From Neorhizobium huautlense (GTDB lineage: Bacteria; Pseudomonadota; Alphaproteobacteria; Rhizobiales; Rhizobiaceae), in contig NZ_PVBM01000004.1 of assembly GCF_002968575.1 (NCBI RefSeq), positions 124,001-188,000 on the forward strand: a DNA stretch of 64,000 nt, written 5' to 3'. Below, one piece after another: positions 1 through 8,901 of this stretch. Within the stretch, counting starts at the first letter, position 1; each line of letters begins with the position of its first letter. The translations under genes and the position numbers were made by a program. The notes beneath the pieces are model-generated. The model was not told the origin of the DNA, did no database searches, and saw nothing but the letters and a program-made list of their open reading frames with translations.

Positions 1-892
1 AATTGATGAGGACATAAAGGCCGGCGATGACGAGCAATGCCCCCTGGATGACGGGGTAGTCGCGGCGAAGCACGGCGGATACGACAAGGTTGCCGACACC
101 CGGCAGCCCGAACACGGTTTCCGTCACTACCGCGCCGGAAATCAGCACGGCCGCCGTCAATCCGATGACGGTCAGGATCGGAATGAGCGCGTTTTTCAGC
201 GCGTGCTTCAGCACCACACGCCGCTCCGACAGGCCTTTGGCACGGGCAGTACGGACATAGTCGTCACTGAAGACGTCGAGCATGGAAGCGCGGGTGAACC
301 GCAGGATCAGCGCCGAGGAAACCACGCCCAGCGCCAGGGCCGGTAACGTCAGATGGTACATCCTCTCCAGGAAACCCGCGCCCGGACCGCCATATCCGGA
401 GACCGGAAAGATATTCAGCCTGACGGCAAAGAACTGCATGAGGATGAGCCCCAGCCAGAAGCTCGGAATGCTGGCGGCCAGCATCGCCACGGTAGTGGCC
501 GCCTGATCCACGAAAGAGCCGCGCCGATAGGCGGCATAGATGCCGACGGGCAGAGCGATGACGCTCGCGATCGCCAGCGAGAAGATCGTCAGGAAGAAAG
601 TCGGTTCGGCGCGATCCATGAGCGCGGCGCCAACCGGCATGTTGAGGAATATGGACTGGCCGAGATCACCTTTCAGAAGTTGCCCGACATAAAAGACATA
701 TTGAACGACGATGGACTGATCGAGGCCGAGCCTTGTCCTCAATTCCGCGATGTCCTGCGGGGTCGCGTCCGGGCCGAGCATCACGGCTGCAGGGTCGCCC
801 GGCGTAACACGCACGATCACGAAGACGATCGTTACGACCAGGAACATCACGACGATCATGCCGGCCAGGCGCTGTAGGATGTAACGTATCAT
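1..892 (-). CDS. Peptide/opine-type ABC transporter permease (DppB-like), partial
   Basis: Inner-membrane permease of the DppB/OppB family, which forms half of the channel of a peptide-, nickel- or opine-type ABC importer. The protein starts MIRYILQRLAGMIVVMF with an N-terminal membrane helix, has the typical early periplasmic text (VRVTPGDPAAVMLG), and near its end carries the EAA-loop region (YVRTARAKGLSERRVV) that docks to the ATPase. The window's left edge cuts it: about 297 codons are present and roughly 15-20 residues are missing at the C-terminus compared with the family. It follows the binding protein at 972-2498 on the same strand with an 80-base gap, so they should be one operon. 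The partner permease and ATPases would lie further left. Substrate cannot be told from the sequence. Confidence 0.9.
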   Translation of the reverse strand, partial: MIRYILQRLAGMIVVMFLVVTIVFVIVRVTPGDPAAVMLGPDATPQDIAELRTRLGLDQSIVVQYVFYVGQLLKGDLGQSIFLNMPVGAALMDRAEPTFFLTIFSLAIASVIALPVGIYAAYRRGSFVDQAATTVAMLAASIPSFWLGLILMQFFAVRLNIFPVSGYGGPGAGFLERMYHLTLPALALGVVSSALILRFTRASMLDVFSDDYVRTARAKGLSERRVVLKHALKNALIPILTVIGLTAAVLISGAVVTETVFGLPGVGNLVVSAVLRRDYPVIQGALLVIAGLYVLIN

Positions 893-971
893 GGTAAAGG
901 TTCCCGTGTCCGCAGCAGGACAAGACGAGTGGTGGACGCCGGCCTCAGCCTGGCATCCACCCTCCTCGTGC

Positions 972-2498
972 CTACTTCGTGATGGACGCGTTCCAGAAAT
1001 ACGGCCAGGGAGCCGGTTCGACGCCTTCAAGCTTCTTCGACTTCGCCGCTACCGCATTGAAGTCGCCGATTTTGATAAGCGGGAGTTCATCGTAGATCGT
1101 CTTCTGGACATTTGCCCAAAGCTTCACGCGTTTTGCTTCGTCTGCCTCGGAGGTGAAAGCATCGACTGCAGCCTTGCGGGCGGGCGTGTCCCACCAGCCG
1201 GGCGAACTGGTCGAAAGCGCGCCGATCAGGGCCGGTTCCGGCAGGAAAGGGCTGTGGGTAATATAGATGTCCCATAGCTTGGGGTCGGTGCGCCTCTGGG
1301 TCAATGTCGCCCAGTCCACGACCTGCATATCGACCTTGAAGCCGGCCAGCTTCAGATATTCGGCGGCAACCTGCGCCATCTTGTAGTGGAATTCATACTG
1401 GCGGCTCGTCAGGATGCGAAGCGGCTCGCCGTTATAGCCCGCAGCCTTCAGAGCCTTCGCGGCGGCTTCCGGATTGGCAACATTATAGTTGCCCTCGACT
1501 CCCGTTTCGCTATGCCACCCATAGTTGGCGGGATAAAAGGCACCATCCAGGGCATAAAAATCCTTGCTGCCAAAGGCCGCCGCCAGCATGTCCTCCATGC
1601 TGAGAGCTTGAGTGACCGCCTTGCGCAGTTCCAGCTTCGAGGCCAGGCCTTCCTTGGTGTTGAAGACAAACACCGGATAGCCGAACGGCTTGAGCAAAAC
1701 AGGCGCAGACGCGGAAGAGGATTTGATCTTGTCGAAGGATTCCACAGGAATGGAATCGACATAATCGTATTGGCCCGAGACGGCAGCCTCGACGCGCGTG
1801 TTCGGATCGGGCACCGGCACAAAACGGATCTCGTCGAGATATTGGTGGCGGGCGCCGCCATAACCATCGCTCGCGCCAGAGCGAGGCTTGTAGCCGTCGA
1901 AACGGGTAAGCTGGATATACTGATCTGCCTTGCGCTCCTTCAGCATATAAGGACCGGTGCCGACAAACTCCGTCATCGGCTCCCCCTGCTTCTCGGCCGA
2001 GATGATAATCGCCGCAGAGTTGTTGAAGGCAAGCAGCGAAACAAGCGGCGCATAAGGTTGCTTCAGCTTGATGGTGACGGCATCCGGGCCGGTCGCTGCC
2101 AGGGTTTCTATGAAGCCGGCGGCCTGCTTGCCGCGCGAGGCAGTCTTGGTCCAACGGCCGAGTGAAGCGATCACATCTTCCGAGGTCATGTCGCTTCCAT
2201 CGTGGAACTTGATGCCGGTGCGCAGCTTGATCGTGTAGGTCTTGCCGTCGGCGCTGATCTCCGGAAGGCTTTCGGCCAGAAGCGGCGTAACTTTCCAGCC
2301 CTTGTCGAAGGTATAGAGGGTCTCGAAGATGTGTTGCGTCACGATCCCAACAAGGTCGGCCGTCGAGGCCATCGGATCAAGCGTCGGCGGCTCGCCGATC
2401 GTCGCCACATTGATGACACCACCTTTTTGCTGCGCCAAGGACAAGCTGGGTACGGCGACGAGGGCCGTCGCCAGAAGGAATGCAAGTTTCAGTTTCAT
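972..2498 (-). CDS. ABC transporter substrate-binding protein, family 5 (DppA/OppA-like)
   Basis: Periplasmic binding protein of solute-binding family 5, the receptor for the permease at 1-892. An N-terminal signal peptide (residues 1-22, cleavage after SLSLA) precedes the mature start QQKGGVINVA. The family hallmarks follow: EPPTLDPM, LAESLPEISADGKTYTIKLR, IKFHDGSDMTSEDVIAS, FVGTGPYML, and a C-terminal lobe ending WPYFWNASITK. The length of 508 residues is normal. The first in-frame codon is a GTG at 2501, but the ATG at 2498 has a GGGAG ribosome site at a better spacing, so I start there. It lies 286 bases after an allE-like gene on the same strand; that context hints at a ureide or other nitrogenous compound rather than peptides, but this is inference. 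Confidence 0.92.
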   Translation of the reverse strand: MKLKLAFLLATALVAVPSLSLAQQKGGVINVATIGEPPTLDPMASTADLVGIVTQHIFETLYTFDKGWKVTPLLAESLPEISADGKTYTIKLRTGIKFHDGSDMTSEDVIASLGRWTKTASRGKQAAGFIETLAATGPDAVTIKLKQPYAPLVSLLAFNNSAAIIISAEKQGEPMTEFVGTGPYMLKERKADQYIQLTRFDGYKPRSGASDGYGGARHQYLDEIRFVPVPDPNTRVEAAVSGQYDYVDSIPVESFDKIKSSSASAPVLLKPFGYPVFVFNTKEGLASKLELRKAVTQALSMEDMLAAAFGSKDFYALDGAFYPANYGWHSETGVEGNYNVANPEAAAKALKAAGYNGEPLRILTSRQYEFHYKMAQVAAEYLKLAGFKVDMQVVDWATLTQRRTDPKLWDIYITHSPFLPEPALIGALSTSSPGWWDTPARKAAVDAFTSEADEAKRVKLWANVQKTIYDELPLIKIGDFNAVAAKSKKLEGVEPAPWPYFWNASITK

Positions 2499-2530
2499 CA
2501 CAGTCTCCCGTTTGTATGTTCCACTATTAT

Positions 2531-2550
2531 GTTATATCGACTTTTATAAC
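2531..2550. promoter_or_regulatory. Inverted repeat upstream of the binding-protein gene (candidate operator)
   Basis: GTTATA and TATAAC form a perfect 6-base inverted repeat with an 8-base spacer, about 33 bases before the binding-protein start, in an AT-rich patch. The rest of 2499-2784 (between this gene and the allE-like gene) shows no credible gene. A short perfect inverted repeat, GCAGCCG/CGGCTGC at 2730-2745, could be a weak terminator after the allE-like gene. The operator role is inference. Confidence 0.3.
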
Positions 2551-2784
2551 AGAATAACGAAGACGCGGGCGGTGTCAATGGCAACGTAGGAATCGATGCC
2601 ACGCGTCGTCCCCTTTCTGATTTGAAGGCGAGCCTCCCCATTCTCACAGGCGCTACCCAGCGGGCAACGCAGCGAGGCGTGGGGTTCGAATTGTCTCGAA
2701 AGGACTACGGGGAGGGCGGGAATACAAAGCAGCCGAACGGCTGCATCAAAAATCGCTCAATTGGCGAAAGACGACCCAGACCCT

Positions 2785-3603
2785 TCAAAGCTCGGGATGC
2801 CGGTTCACATCCTTGTAGAGCAGATAGCGGAAGCGACCCGGCCCCCCGGCGTAACATGCCTGCGGGCAGAAGGAGCGAAGCCACATGTAGTCACCCGCTT
2901 CCACCTCGACCCAGTCCTGATTCAGTCGGTAGACCGCCTTGCCTTCCAACACATAGAGCCCATGCTCCATGATATGGGTTTCCATGAAAGGAATGATGGC
3001 GCCCGGCTCGAACGTGACGATATTGATATGCATGTCATAGCGGATATCGGATGGATCGATGAAACGGGTTGTCGCCCATTTGCCATCCGTATCCGGCATC
3101 GGATCCAAGACGCATTCGGCTTCGTGGGTAAAAACCGGCGGCGGCGGCTCGAGCCCCTCCACCACTTTGAATGCCTTGCGAATCCAATGGAAACGGACCG
3201 AAGCCGCGCTGTTGTTCTTCAAGGTCCAGTGTCTACCGGCCGGCAGATAGGCGAAAGACCCCGATCTCAAGTTATGTGATGCACCATCGAGCTCGATCGT
3301 CATCTCGCCCGCCACGACGAAGATACCAGCCTGCGCGCGCTGATCCGGCTCCGGCCGCTCGCTGCCGCCCCCCGGCTGCACTTCCACGATATATTGTGCA
3401 AAGGTCTCGGCAAAACCGCTCAAGGGACGCGACAGGATCCAGGCCCGGGTGCCGTTCCAGTGCGGCAGCAGGCTTGTGACAATATCGCTCATGACCGTCT
3501 TGGGGATCACCGCATAGGCGGTGGTGAAAACGGCCTTGCTGGACAGAGTTTGCGTCTGCGGCGGCAAGCCGCCTACGGCTGAAAAGTAACTGCTGGTCGT
3601 CAT
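2785..3603 (-). CDS. allE: (S)-ureidoglycine aminohydrolase (bicupin)
   Basis: Converts (S)-ureidoglycine to (S)-ureidoglycolate and ammonia in the ureide (allantoin) branch of purine breakdown. It is a bicupin of about 272 residues, the usual length. The C-terminal cupin carries the metal-binding pattern known for the family: E-T-H-x3-H in METHIMEHGLYVLEG, with the later glutamine in FCPQACY. The C-terminus (RYLLYKDVNR) also resembles the E. coli enzyme as I remember it. The open frame extends upstream to 3735, but that part lacks family similarity; the ATG codons at 3612, 3609 and 3603 are candidates, and 3603 has the best distance to a GGGA ribosome site. It is followed on the same strand by a peptide-type ABC transporter and faces away from the inositol transporter genes. 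No other ureide gene lies in the window. Confidence 0.85.
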   Translation of the reverse strand: MTTSSYFSAVGGLPPQTQTLSSKAVFTTAYAVIPKTVMSDIVTSLLPHWNGTRAWILSRPLSGFAETFAQYIVEVQPGGGSERPEPDQRAQAGIFVVAGEMTIELDGASHNLRSGSFAYLPAGRHWTLKNNSAASVRFHWIRKAFKVVEGLEPPPPVFTHEAECVLDPMPDTDGKWATTRFIDPSDIRYDMHINIVTFEPGAIIPFMETHIMEHGLYVLEGKAVYRLNQDWVEVEAGDYMWLRSFCPQACYAGGPGRFRYLLYKDVNRHPEL

Positions 3604-3888
3604 CTGCATCATTCCCGAAAGCACTCGAATATCTGCTTTAAGCCCCACTCGGAATTTGAGCAAGGGAGTGACCCGATTGCCGCAACGACCGGACTTCAAG
3701 ACGCGGGAAATCCCTGCGGCGGCTGTCCTTATCAAGCAGTGTTCTCACCAAATACCGCCGATACCGTGGAGCATGGTCGGCGGCCTCTTTAGAACAAAAA
3801 TTCTGCCACTGACCTTGCTCCTCATCCGCATTTTCTCCAGAAATTAAGCGATTTTCGCTGCTATTGAGAATTTCTGCGATGAGCGCCG

Positions 3889-3917
3889 TTGACGGCTCGT
3901 TCAAAAAATGGAATAAA
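3889..3917 (+). promoter_or_regulatory. Candidate sigma-70 promoter of ibpA-iatA-iatP
   Basis: TTGACG at 3889-3894 and AATAAA at 3912-3917 are separated by 17 bases. A predicted start near 3924 would leave a leader of about 130 bases before ibpA. The -10 hexamer overlaps the candidate IolR site at 3910-3923, which suits repression. Confidence 0.45.
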
Positions 3918-3923
3918 TTATCC
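3910..3923 (+). promoter_or_regulatory. Candidate IolR operator upstream of ibpA
   Basis: GGAATAAATTATCC fits GGAA-N6-NTCC, one base away from the GGAA-N6-TTCC motif I recall for Sinorhizobium IolR. It overlaps the -10 element of the ibpA promoter. Related elements lie upstream of iolC (14448-14461) and of the inositol dehydrogenase (15360-15373). Confidence 0.5.
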
Positions 3924-4053
3924 GTAACATCCGAGCCGTGGCTGAATCATTCCGCGGCGCATCCACGTCGGGAGCGGGGATGAGATTACTCGGTCGGGAG
4001 GCCAGTTCCGGTAAGATCGGGTGACGCCGGAAACCAATAGAGGAGGAGACCAC

Positions 4054-4983
4054 ATGAAGAAGCTCATTTTCGGTGCGACGCTGTCTTTGCTGTTAAGTAC
4101 CGCTGCACATGCCGAGACGGTCGGCGTATCGATGGCGCTGTTCGACGACAATTTCCTGACGGTGCTGCGCAACGGGATGCAGGATTATGCAAAGACGCTG
4201 AAAGGCGTGACGCTGCAGGTGGAAGACGCCCAGAACGATGTCGCCAAGCAGCAGAGTCAGATCCAGAATTTCATCGCCGCCGGCGTTGACGCGATTATCG
4301 TCAACCCGGTCGATACCGACGCAACGACCGCGATGTCGAAACTGGCGGCGGAAGCCAAGATACCGCTCATCTACGTCAATCGAGAGCCTGTGAACGTCGA
4401 CAGCCTGCCGGAAAAGCAGGCTTTCGTTGCCTCCAACGAAGTGGAGTCCGGCACGCTGGAAACCAAGGAGGTCTGCAGGCTCCTGGGCGGAAAGGGCACT
4501 GCCGTGATCATGATGGGAGAACTGTCCAACCAGGCAGCCCGCATGCGGACGAAGGACGTCCATGACGTTGTCGCGACCGACGAATGCAAGGGCATCAAGA
4601 TCGTCGAGGAGCAAACCGCCAATTGGCAGCGCACCCAGGGGGCGGACTTGATGACCAACTGGCTTTCCAGCGGCCTGGAATTCGATGCAGTCATTTCCAA
4701 CAACGACGAAATGGCGATCGGCGCCATCCAGGCTTTGAAAGCCGCAGGCAAGGACATGAAGAAAGTGGTCGTCGCTGGAGTGGACGCCACGCAGGATGCG
4801 CTTGCCGCCATGCAGGCCGGCGACCTTGATGTCACAGTCTTCCAAGATGCCGCCGGACAGGGCAAAGGCGCCCTCGATGCCGCCTTGAAGCTCGTCAAGG
4901 GCGAGAAGGTCGACAAGAAGGTCTACATCCCCTTCCAGCTGGTTACGCCTGCTAACGTGAAGGACTTCGTCGCCAAGAACTAA
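4054..4983 (+). CDS. ibpA: myo-Inositol ABC transporter, periplasmic binding protein
   Basis: Receptor of a ribose/galactose-type (CUT2) ABC importer; the surrounding iol genes make myo-inositol the likely ligand. An N-terminal signal peptide (MKKLIFGATLSLLLSTAAHA) precedes the mature protein. Type I periplasmic-binding features follow: VSMALFDDNFLTVLRNG, QNFIAAGVDAIIVNPVD, VISNNDEMAIGAIQALKAAG and VVVAGVDATQDAL. The length of 309 residues is normal. The open frame begins at 4021, but the ATG at 4054 has a strong GAGGAGGAG ribosome site and opens the signal peptide. It is first in a three-gene operon with the ATPase and permease, ended by a clear terminator at 7674. A candidate IolR site overlaps its promoter. 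Confidence 0.9.
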   Translation: MKKLIFGATLSLLLSTAAHAETVGVSMALFDDNFLTVLRNGMQDYAKTLKGVTLQVEDAQNDVAKQQSQIQNFIAAGVDAIIVNPVDTDATTAMSKLAAEAKIPLIYVNREPVNVDSLPEKQAFVASNEVESGTLETKEVCRLLGGKGTAVIMMGELSNQAARMRTKDVHDVVATDECKGIKIVEEQTANWQRTQGADLMTNWLSSGLEFDAVISNNDEMAIGAIQALKAAGKDMKKVVVAGVDATQDALAAMQAGDLDVTVFQDAAGQGKGALDAALKLVKGEKVDKKVYIPFQLVTPANVKDFVAKN

Positions 4984-5049
4984 GCGGCGTTTTCTGGATG
5001 CGGCGGAAGTCTGCCGCATCCCCATTTTCTCGCTTCACAGGAGATGAGG

Positions 5050-6591
5050 ATGGTCGTAAGCCCCTCGACCATGGCTGCCGTGCGCAAGAGCGGCGCGATT
5101 CCCAATGCGGAATTCCTGCTGACGGCAGAGGATGTGCGCAAGGAATTTCCTGGCGTCGTCGCCCTTGATGACGTGTCGTTCCGGCTAAAGCGCGGCACTG
5201 TGCACGCACTGATGGGCGAGAACGGTGCGGGCAAGTCCACGTTGATGAAGGTTCTGGCCGGCATCTATCAGCCCGACAAGGGCACCGTAAGGCTGAGAGG
5301 CGCCGAAATACGGCTGCGATCGCCTCTCGACGCCTTGGAAAACGGCATCGCCATGATCCATCAGGAATTGAATCTGATGGCCTATATGACGGTGGCCGAA
5401 AACATCTGGATCCGCCGTGAACCGCTCAACCGCTTCGGGCTTATCGATCATGGCGAAATGTACCGGCGCACCGAAGAACTCTTCGGCCGGCTGAACATCC
5501 AGATAGACCCTGAGGCCAGGGTCGGCGATCTTTCCGTCGCCAATCGGCAAATGGTGGAAATCGCCAAAGCCGTCTCCTACGAATCGGATGTCCTTATCAT
5601 GGACGAACCGACCTCGGCCCTTACCGAGCGCGAAGTGGACCATCTCTTCCAGATCATCCGCGATCTGCGCACCCAGGGGATCGGGATCGTTTACATCACC
5701 CACAAGATGAACGAGCTCTTCGAGATCGCAGACGAGTTCTCGGTATTCCGTGACGGCAGATATATCGGCACGCATGCTTCGACCGAGGTCACCCGCGACG
5801 ACATCATCCGGATGATGGTCGGCCGCGAAATTACTCAAATGTTTCCCAAGGAGGATGTGCCGATCGGCGATACCGTCTTGTCGGTAAAGAACCTCAACCT
5901 GAAGGGCGTGTTCCACGACGTTTCATTCGACGTGCGCGCCGGTGAAATTCTCGGGGTCGCAGGCCTGGTCGGCTCGGGTCGGTCAAACGTGGCAGAGACA
6001 CTGTTCGGCGTGACGTCCGCGACCTCCGGCACAATCGAAATTGATGGCCAGGCGGTTGTCATCGATAGTCCCACCACGGCCATCCGCCACCGAATGGCTT
6101 TCCTGACCGAGGACCGCAAGGACACAGGCTGTCTGTTGATCCTCGACGTGCTTGAAAACATGCAGATTGCCGTCCTCCAGGACAAGTTCGTGAGCAAAGG
6201 CTTTGTTCAGGAGGCGGAACTGAGCGGCGTCTGCGAGGACATGTGCCGCAAGTTGAGGATCAAGACGCCAAGCCTTGCCGAGCGCGTCGAGAACCTGTCC
6301 GGCGGCAACCAGCAAAAGGTGCTGATCGGGCGCTGGATGCTGACCGATCCGCGGATCCTTATTCTGGATGAACCCACGCGCGGAATCGATGTCGGAGCCA
6401 AGGCCGAAATTCACCGGCTCGTTTGCGAAATGGCCCGAAAAGGCGTCGCGGTCATCATGATCTCGTCGGAAATGCCGGAGGTTCTGGGGATGAGCGACCG
6501 CATAATGGTCATGCATGAAGGCCGGGTCACGGGCTTCCTCGATCGAGCAGAAGCAACACAAGTCAAGGTCATGGATCTTGCGTCGCGTTGA
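5050..6591 (+). CDS. iatA: myo-Inositol ABC transporter, double ATPase subunit
   Basis: Cytoplasmic ATPase of the CUT2 (RbsA/MglA) type with two nucleotide-binding domains in one chain of about 513 residues. Domain 1 has Walker [13 protein letters not shown], a signature-like segment ([15 protein letters not shown]) and Walker [13 protein letters not shown]. Domain 2 has the usual degenerate Walker A ([12 protein letters not shown]), a good signature ([14 protein letters not shown]) and Walker [15 protein letters not shown]. This asymmetry is normal for the family. ATG codons lie at 5044 and 5050; AGGAG abuts the first, so the second is better spaced and chosen. The gene lies 66 bases after ibpA and 27 bases before the permease gene. 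Confidence 0.9.
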   Translation: MVVSPSTMAAVRKSGAIPNAEFLLTAEDVRKEFPGVVALDDVSFRLKRGTVHALMGENGAGKSTLMKVLAGIYQPDKGTVRLRGAEIRLRSPLDALENGIAMIHQELNLMAYMTVAENIWIRREPLNRFGLIDHGEMYRRTEELFGRLNIQIDPEARVGDLSVANRQMVEIAKAVSYESDVLIMDEPTSALTEREVDHLFQIIRDLRTQGIGIVYITHKMNELFEIADEFSVFRDGRYIGTHASTEVTRDDIIRMMVGREITQMFPKEDVPIGDTVLSVKNLNLKGVFHDVSFDVRAGEILGVAGLVGSGRSNVAETLFGVTSATSGTIEIDGQAVVIDSPTTAIRHRMAFLTEDRKDTGCLLILDVLENMQIAVLQDKFVSKGFVQEAELSGVCEDMCRKLRIKTPSLAERVENLSGGNQQKVLIGRWMLTDPRILILDEPTRGIDVGAKAEIHRLVCEMARKGVAVIMISSEMPEVLGMSDRIMVMHEGRVTGFLDRAEATQVKVMDLASR

Positions 6592-6618
6592 CGTGCCCAA
6601 GACCTGAGGGAGGATAAA

Positions 6619-7650
6619 ATGACGACTGACGCTGCGGCCAAAGGCAGTCTCAAGGCAACGCCGGCACGCCGCCGGAACCGACGCATGCCACCGGAGGCCA
6701 ATATCTTTCTGGTGCTGATCGGCATTGCACTCATTTACGAAATACTCGGCTGGCTTCTGATCGGCCAGAGTTTCCTGTTCAACCAGCAGCGCCTGACGAT
6801 CATGATCTTGCAGGTCTCCGTGATCGGCATCATCTCTGTCGGCGTCACGCAGGTCATCATCACCGGCGGGATCGACCTTTCATCCGGATCGGTGGTCGGC
6901 CTGACAGCCATGCTGTCGGCAAGTTTTGCCCAAGCCTCCACCTGGCCCCGAGCCCTCTATCCAAGCCTGACCGACATGCCATTTTTCGTCCCGATCGGGG
7001 TCGGGATCTTAGCTGGCATGCTTGCCGGATACATCAATGGACAACTCATCGCCAAGACGAAGATCCCGCCGTTCATCGCTACCCTCGGAATGATGGTAAC
7101 GGCCCGCGGTCTGTCAAAGTGGTACACCAAGGGGCAACCCGTCTCAGGTCTCAGCGACAGCTTCACCTTCATCGGCACGGGCATCTGGCCGGTGGTCGTA
7201 TTCCTGGCCGTCGCCCTCATCTTCCACGTGGCACTGCGCTATACCCGCTATGGGAAGTTCACCTACGCGATCGGCGCCAATACACAGGCTGCGCGCGTCT
7301 CGGGCATCAATGTCGAAGCCCATCTCATCAAGGTCTATGCAATCGCGGGCATGCTGGCAGGCCTTGCCGGGGTAGTCACCGCAGCCCGGGCTCAGACCGC
7401 CCAGGCCGGCATGGGCGTCATGTACGAACTCGATGCCATCGCCGCAGCCGTTATCGGCGGCACCTCTCTTTCAGGAGGTGCAGGCCGTATCACCGGGACG
7501 GTGATCGGAACCGTAATCCTCGGCGTGATGACGTCGGGCTTCACCTTCCTGCGGGTCGACGCCTATTACCAGGAAATCGTCAAGGGCATGATCATTGTCG
7601 CCGCAGTCGTTGCTGACGTTTATCGCCAGAAGAAGCGGGCCAAGGCTTGA
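6619..7650 (+). CDS. iatP: myo-Inositol ABC transporter, permease
   Basis: Inner-membrane channel of the CUT2 importer, RbsC family, 343 residues with about nine to ten hydrophobic helices. Family text is clear: ITGGIDLSSGSVVGLTAM, the EAA-like loop GINVEAHLIKVYAIAG, and AAVIGGTSLSGGAGRITGT. The first 30 residues are a positively charged cytoplasmic tail (KATPARRRNRRMPPEAN), somewhat longer than in RbsC. A ribosome site (GGGAGG) precedes the ATG. It is the last gene of the ibpA-iatA-iatP operon. Inositol specificity is inferred from the neighbouring iol genes; a ribose-type sugar cannot be excluded from this protein alone. Confidence 0.9.
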   Translation: MTTDAAAKGSLKATPARRRNRRMPPEANIFLVLIGIALIYEILGWLLIGQSFLFNQQRLTIMILQVSVIGIISVGVTQVIITGGIDLSSGSVVGLTAMLSASFAQASTWPRALYPSLTDMPFFVPIGVGILAGMLAGYINGQLIAKTKIPPFIATLGMMVTARGLSKWYTKGQPVSGLSDSFTFIGTGIWPVVVFLAVALIFHVALRYTRYGKFTYAIGANTQAARVSGINVEAHLIKVYAIAGMLAGLAGVVTAARAQTAQAGMGVMYELDAIAAAVIGGTSLSGGAGRITGTVIGTVILGVMTSGFTFLRVDAYYQEIVKGMIIVAAVVADVYRQKKRAKA

Positions 7651-7673
7651 GCGTCCTCCGTCAGGCACATCTG

Positions 7674-7701
7674 GGCGGCTTCGGCCGCCTTTTCTTTTTT
7701 T
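7674..7701 (+). terminator. Rho-independent terminator of the ibpA-iatA-iatP operon
   Basis: GGCGGC-TTCG-GCCGCC, a perfect 6-bp stem with a stable TTCG tetraloop, is followed by a run of T broken by one C (7690-7701). It lies 24 bases after the permease stop. The next gene comes from the other strand. Confidence 0.92.
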
Positions 7702-7741
7702 AGAGGAGAACCACTGAGCAGAATAAATGGCCAGCGAGCCG

Positions 7742-8860
7742 TCAGGTTTCCACCGTCACCCAACGTCGCTCCGCAAATGAACGGGCCATGGCGTGGACGG
7801 AGCGCTCGATTTGAAGACCATCCCCGAAGCTGATGAGATGCGCCGGCTTGCCGTTGATGGCCGAGATCAATTCGTGGCACTCGATGATCTTCAGATCATT
7901 AAAACCGAGGCCATGACCTGGGGCCGGGATAAAGCGATCATAGGGATGATGATCCGGTGCAGCCAGGATCTTTCGGAAGCCTTGCTGCGTCCTGTCGCCG
8001 GAATTCTGGTACAGTTCGAATTCGTTCATCCGCTCCTGGTCAAACAGGATGGAACCTTGCGACCCGAAGATTTGCAACGAGATACGGCCCTTGCGACCCC
8101 AGGCAGACCGGTTCGCCATCAGCACCCCCGATATGCCCCCTTCCAAGCGGAAAAGGACGCTCGCCAGATCGTGATTTTCCACCGGACGGTTTGCGCCATC
8201 CGCCGTCGGCCTTTCGGCATAAGGTTTGACCATGTCGGTGACGACTGCGTCGACATGGCCGAAGAGCGTAAAAAGCAGTGACAAAGGATGCACCGCGAAA
8301 TCGTCCAGCGCGCCATAACCGGACGCCGCCTCGCTCTTCCAGTAGAAGAGCGCCTGCGGGTCGGCCATGAAATCCTCGTCCATTTCAACGCGCACATGAT
8401 TGACGGCACCGATGGCGCCTTGCTCGATCAGCCCCTTGATTTGTCGGATCATCGGATTCTGGATGTAGTTGTAGCCCATGGCAGTGATCTTGCCTGACCG
8501 TCCGGCCGCCGCCTGCATGCGCTCGGCATCGCCCAGCAGAGGCGCCATGGGTTTTTCGCACCAGACGTGTTTGCCGGCCTCGAGCGCAGCTATGGCCATT
8601 TCGGCGTGAAAGGCATTCGGCGTCGTGACGGAGATCACATCCACATCCGGATCGGCCAGAAGATCGCGCCAATTGCTTGTGGCGTGGGCAAATCCGAGAT
8701 CGCGCGCCTTGCGTGCGGCAAGTTCGGCATCCACCTCGGCAAGCGCCACAAGGCGTGGGCGGTCTATGTCCCCGAAAACGCTCGCCACGGAATTCCAGGC
8801 AAGCGCGTGGCATTTGCCCATATAGCCGGTGCCAATCAGCCCGACGCCCAAGCCAGCCAT
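7742..8860 (-). CDS. Gfo/Idh/MocA-family oxidoreductase of the inositol operon
   Basis: NAD(P)-dependent sugar or polyol dehydrogenase of about 372 residues. The N-terminal Rossmann fold shows GLIGTGYMGKCHALAW; the family's catalytic EKP motif is present in HVWCEKPMAPL, and FMADPQALFYWKSEAASG leads into the substrate domain. The open frame extends to 8875, but the ATG at 8860 has a GAGGAG ribosome site and begins the Rossmann strand. It follows iolB by 41 bases on the same strand, so it is likely the last gene of the iolCDEB operon. That position suggests oxidation of another inositol isomer (for example scyllo-inositol) or of an inositol derivative, but the substrate is not proven. Confidence 0.85.
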   Translation of the reverse strand: MAGLGVGLIGTGYMGKCHALAWNSVASVFGDIDRPRLVALAEVDAELAARKARDLGFAHATSNWRDLLADPDVDVISVTTPNAFHAEMAIAALEAGKHVWCEKPMAPLLGDAERMQAAAGRSGKITAMGYNYIQNPMIRQIKGLIEQGAIGAVNHVRVEMDEDFMADPQALFYWKSEAASGYGALDDFAVHPLSLLFTLFGHVDAVVTDMVKPYAERPTADGANRPVENHDLASVLFRLEGGISGVLMANRSAWGRKGRISLQIFGSQGSILFDQERMNEFELYQNSGDRTQQGFRKILAAPDHHPYDRFIPAPGHGLGFNDLKIIECHELISAINGKPAHLISFGDGLQIERSVHAMARSFAERRWVTVET

Positions 8861-8901
8861 CCTATTTCTCCTCATGCTGATGAACCGACAGGACGAAAGC
8901 G

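Larger units (their letters stand above)
3604..4053. other. Divergent intergenic region, allE / ibpA
   Basis: This 450-base stretch holds the promoters of two divergent genes. I see no convincing gene in it; an open frame at 3638-3904 on the minus strand has only a TTG start inside the promoter area and no family likeness. The right half contains the ibpA promoter and the candidate IolR site listed separately, and a strong ribosome site (GAGGAGGAG) directly before ibpA. Confidence 0.6.

Noticed and set aside
2655-2720. GGTTCGAATT sequence resembling a tRNA T-arm or tRNA 3' attachment site
   Set aside because: The flanking bases do not pair to a T stem, and no acceptor, D or anticodon arm can be folded around it.
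3638-3904. Minus-strand open frame of 88 codons between allE and ibpA
   Set aside because: It starts with TTG in the promoter region, has no ribosome site or recognisable family, and overlaps the extended allE frame.
4093-5025. Long minus-strand frame opposite ibpA
   Set aside because: It is the antisense shadow of a clear periplasmic binding protein, common in GC-rich DNA; its sequence is low in hydrophobic structure and rich in Arg, His and Asp.
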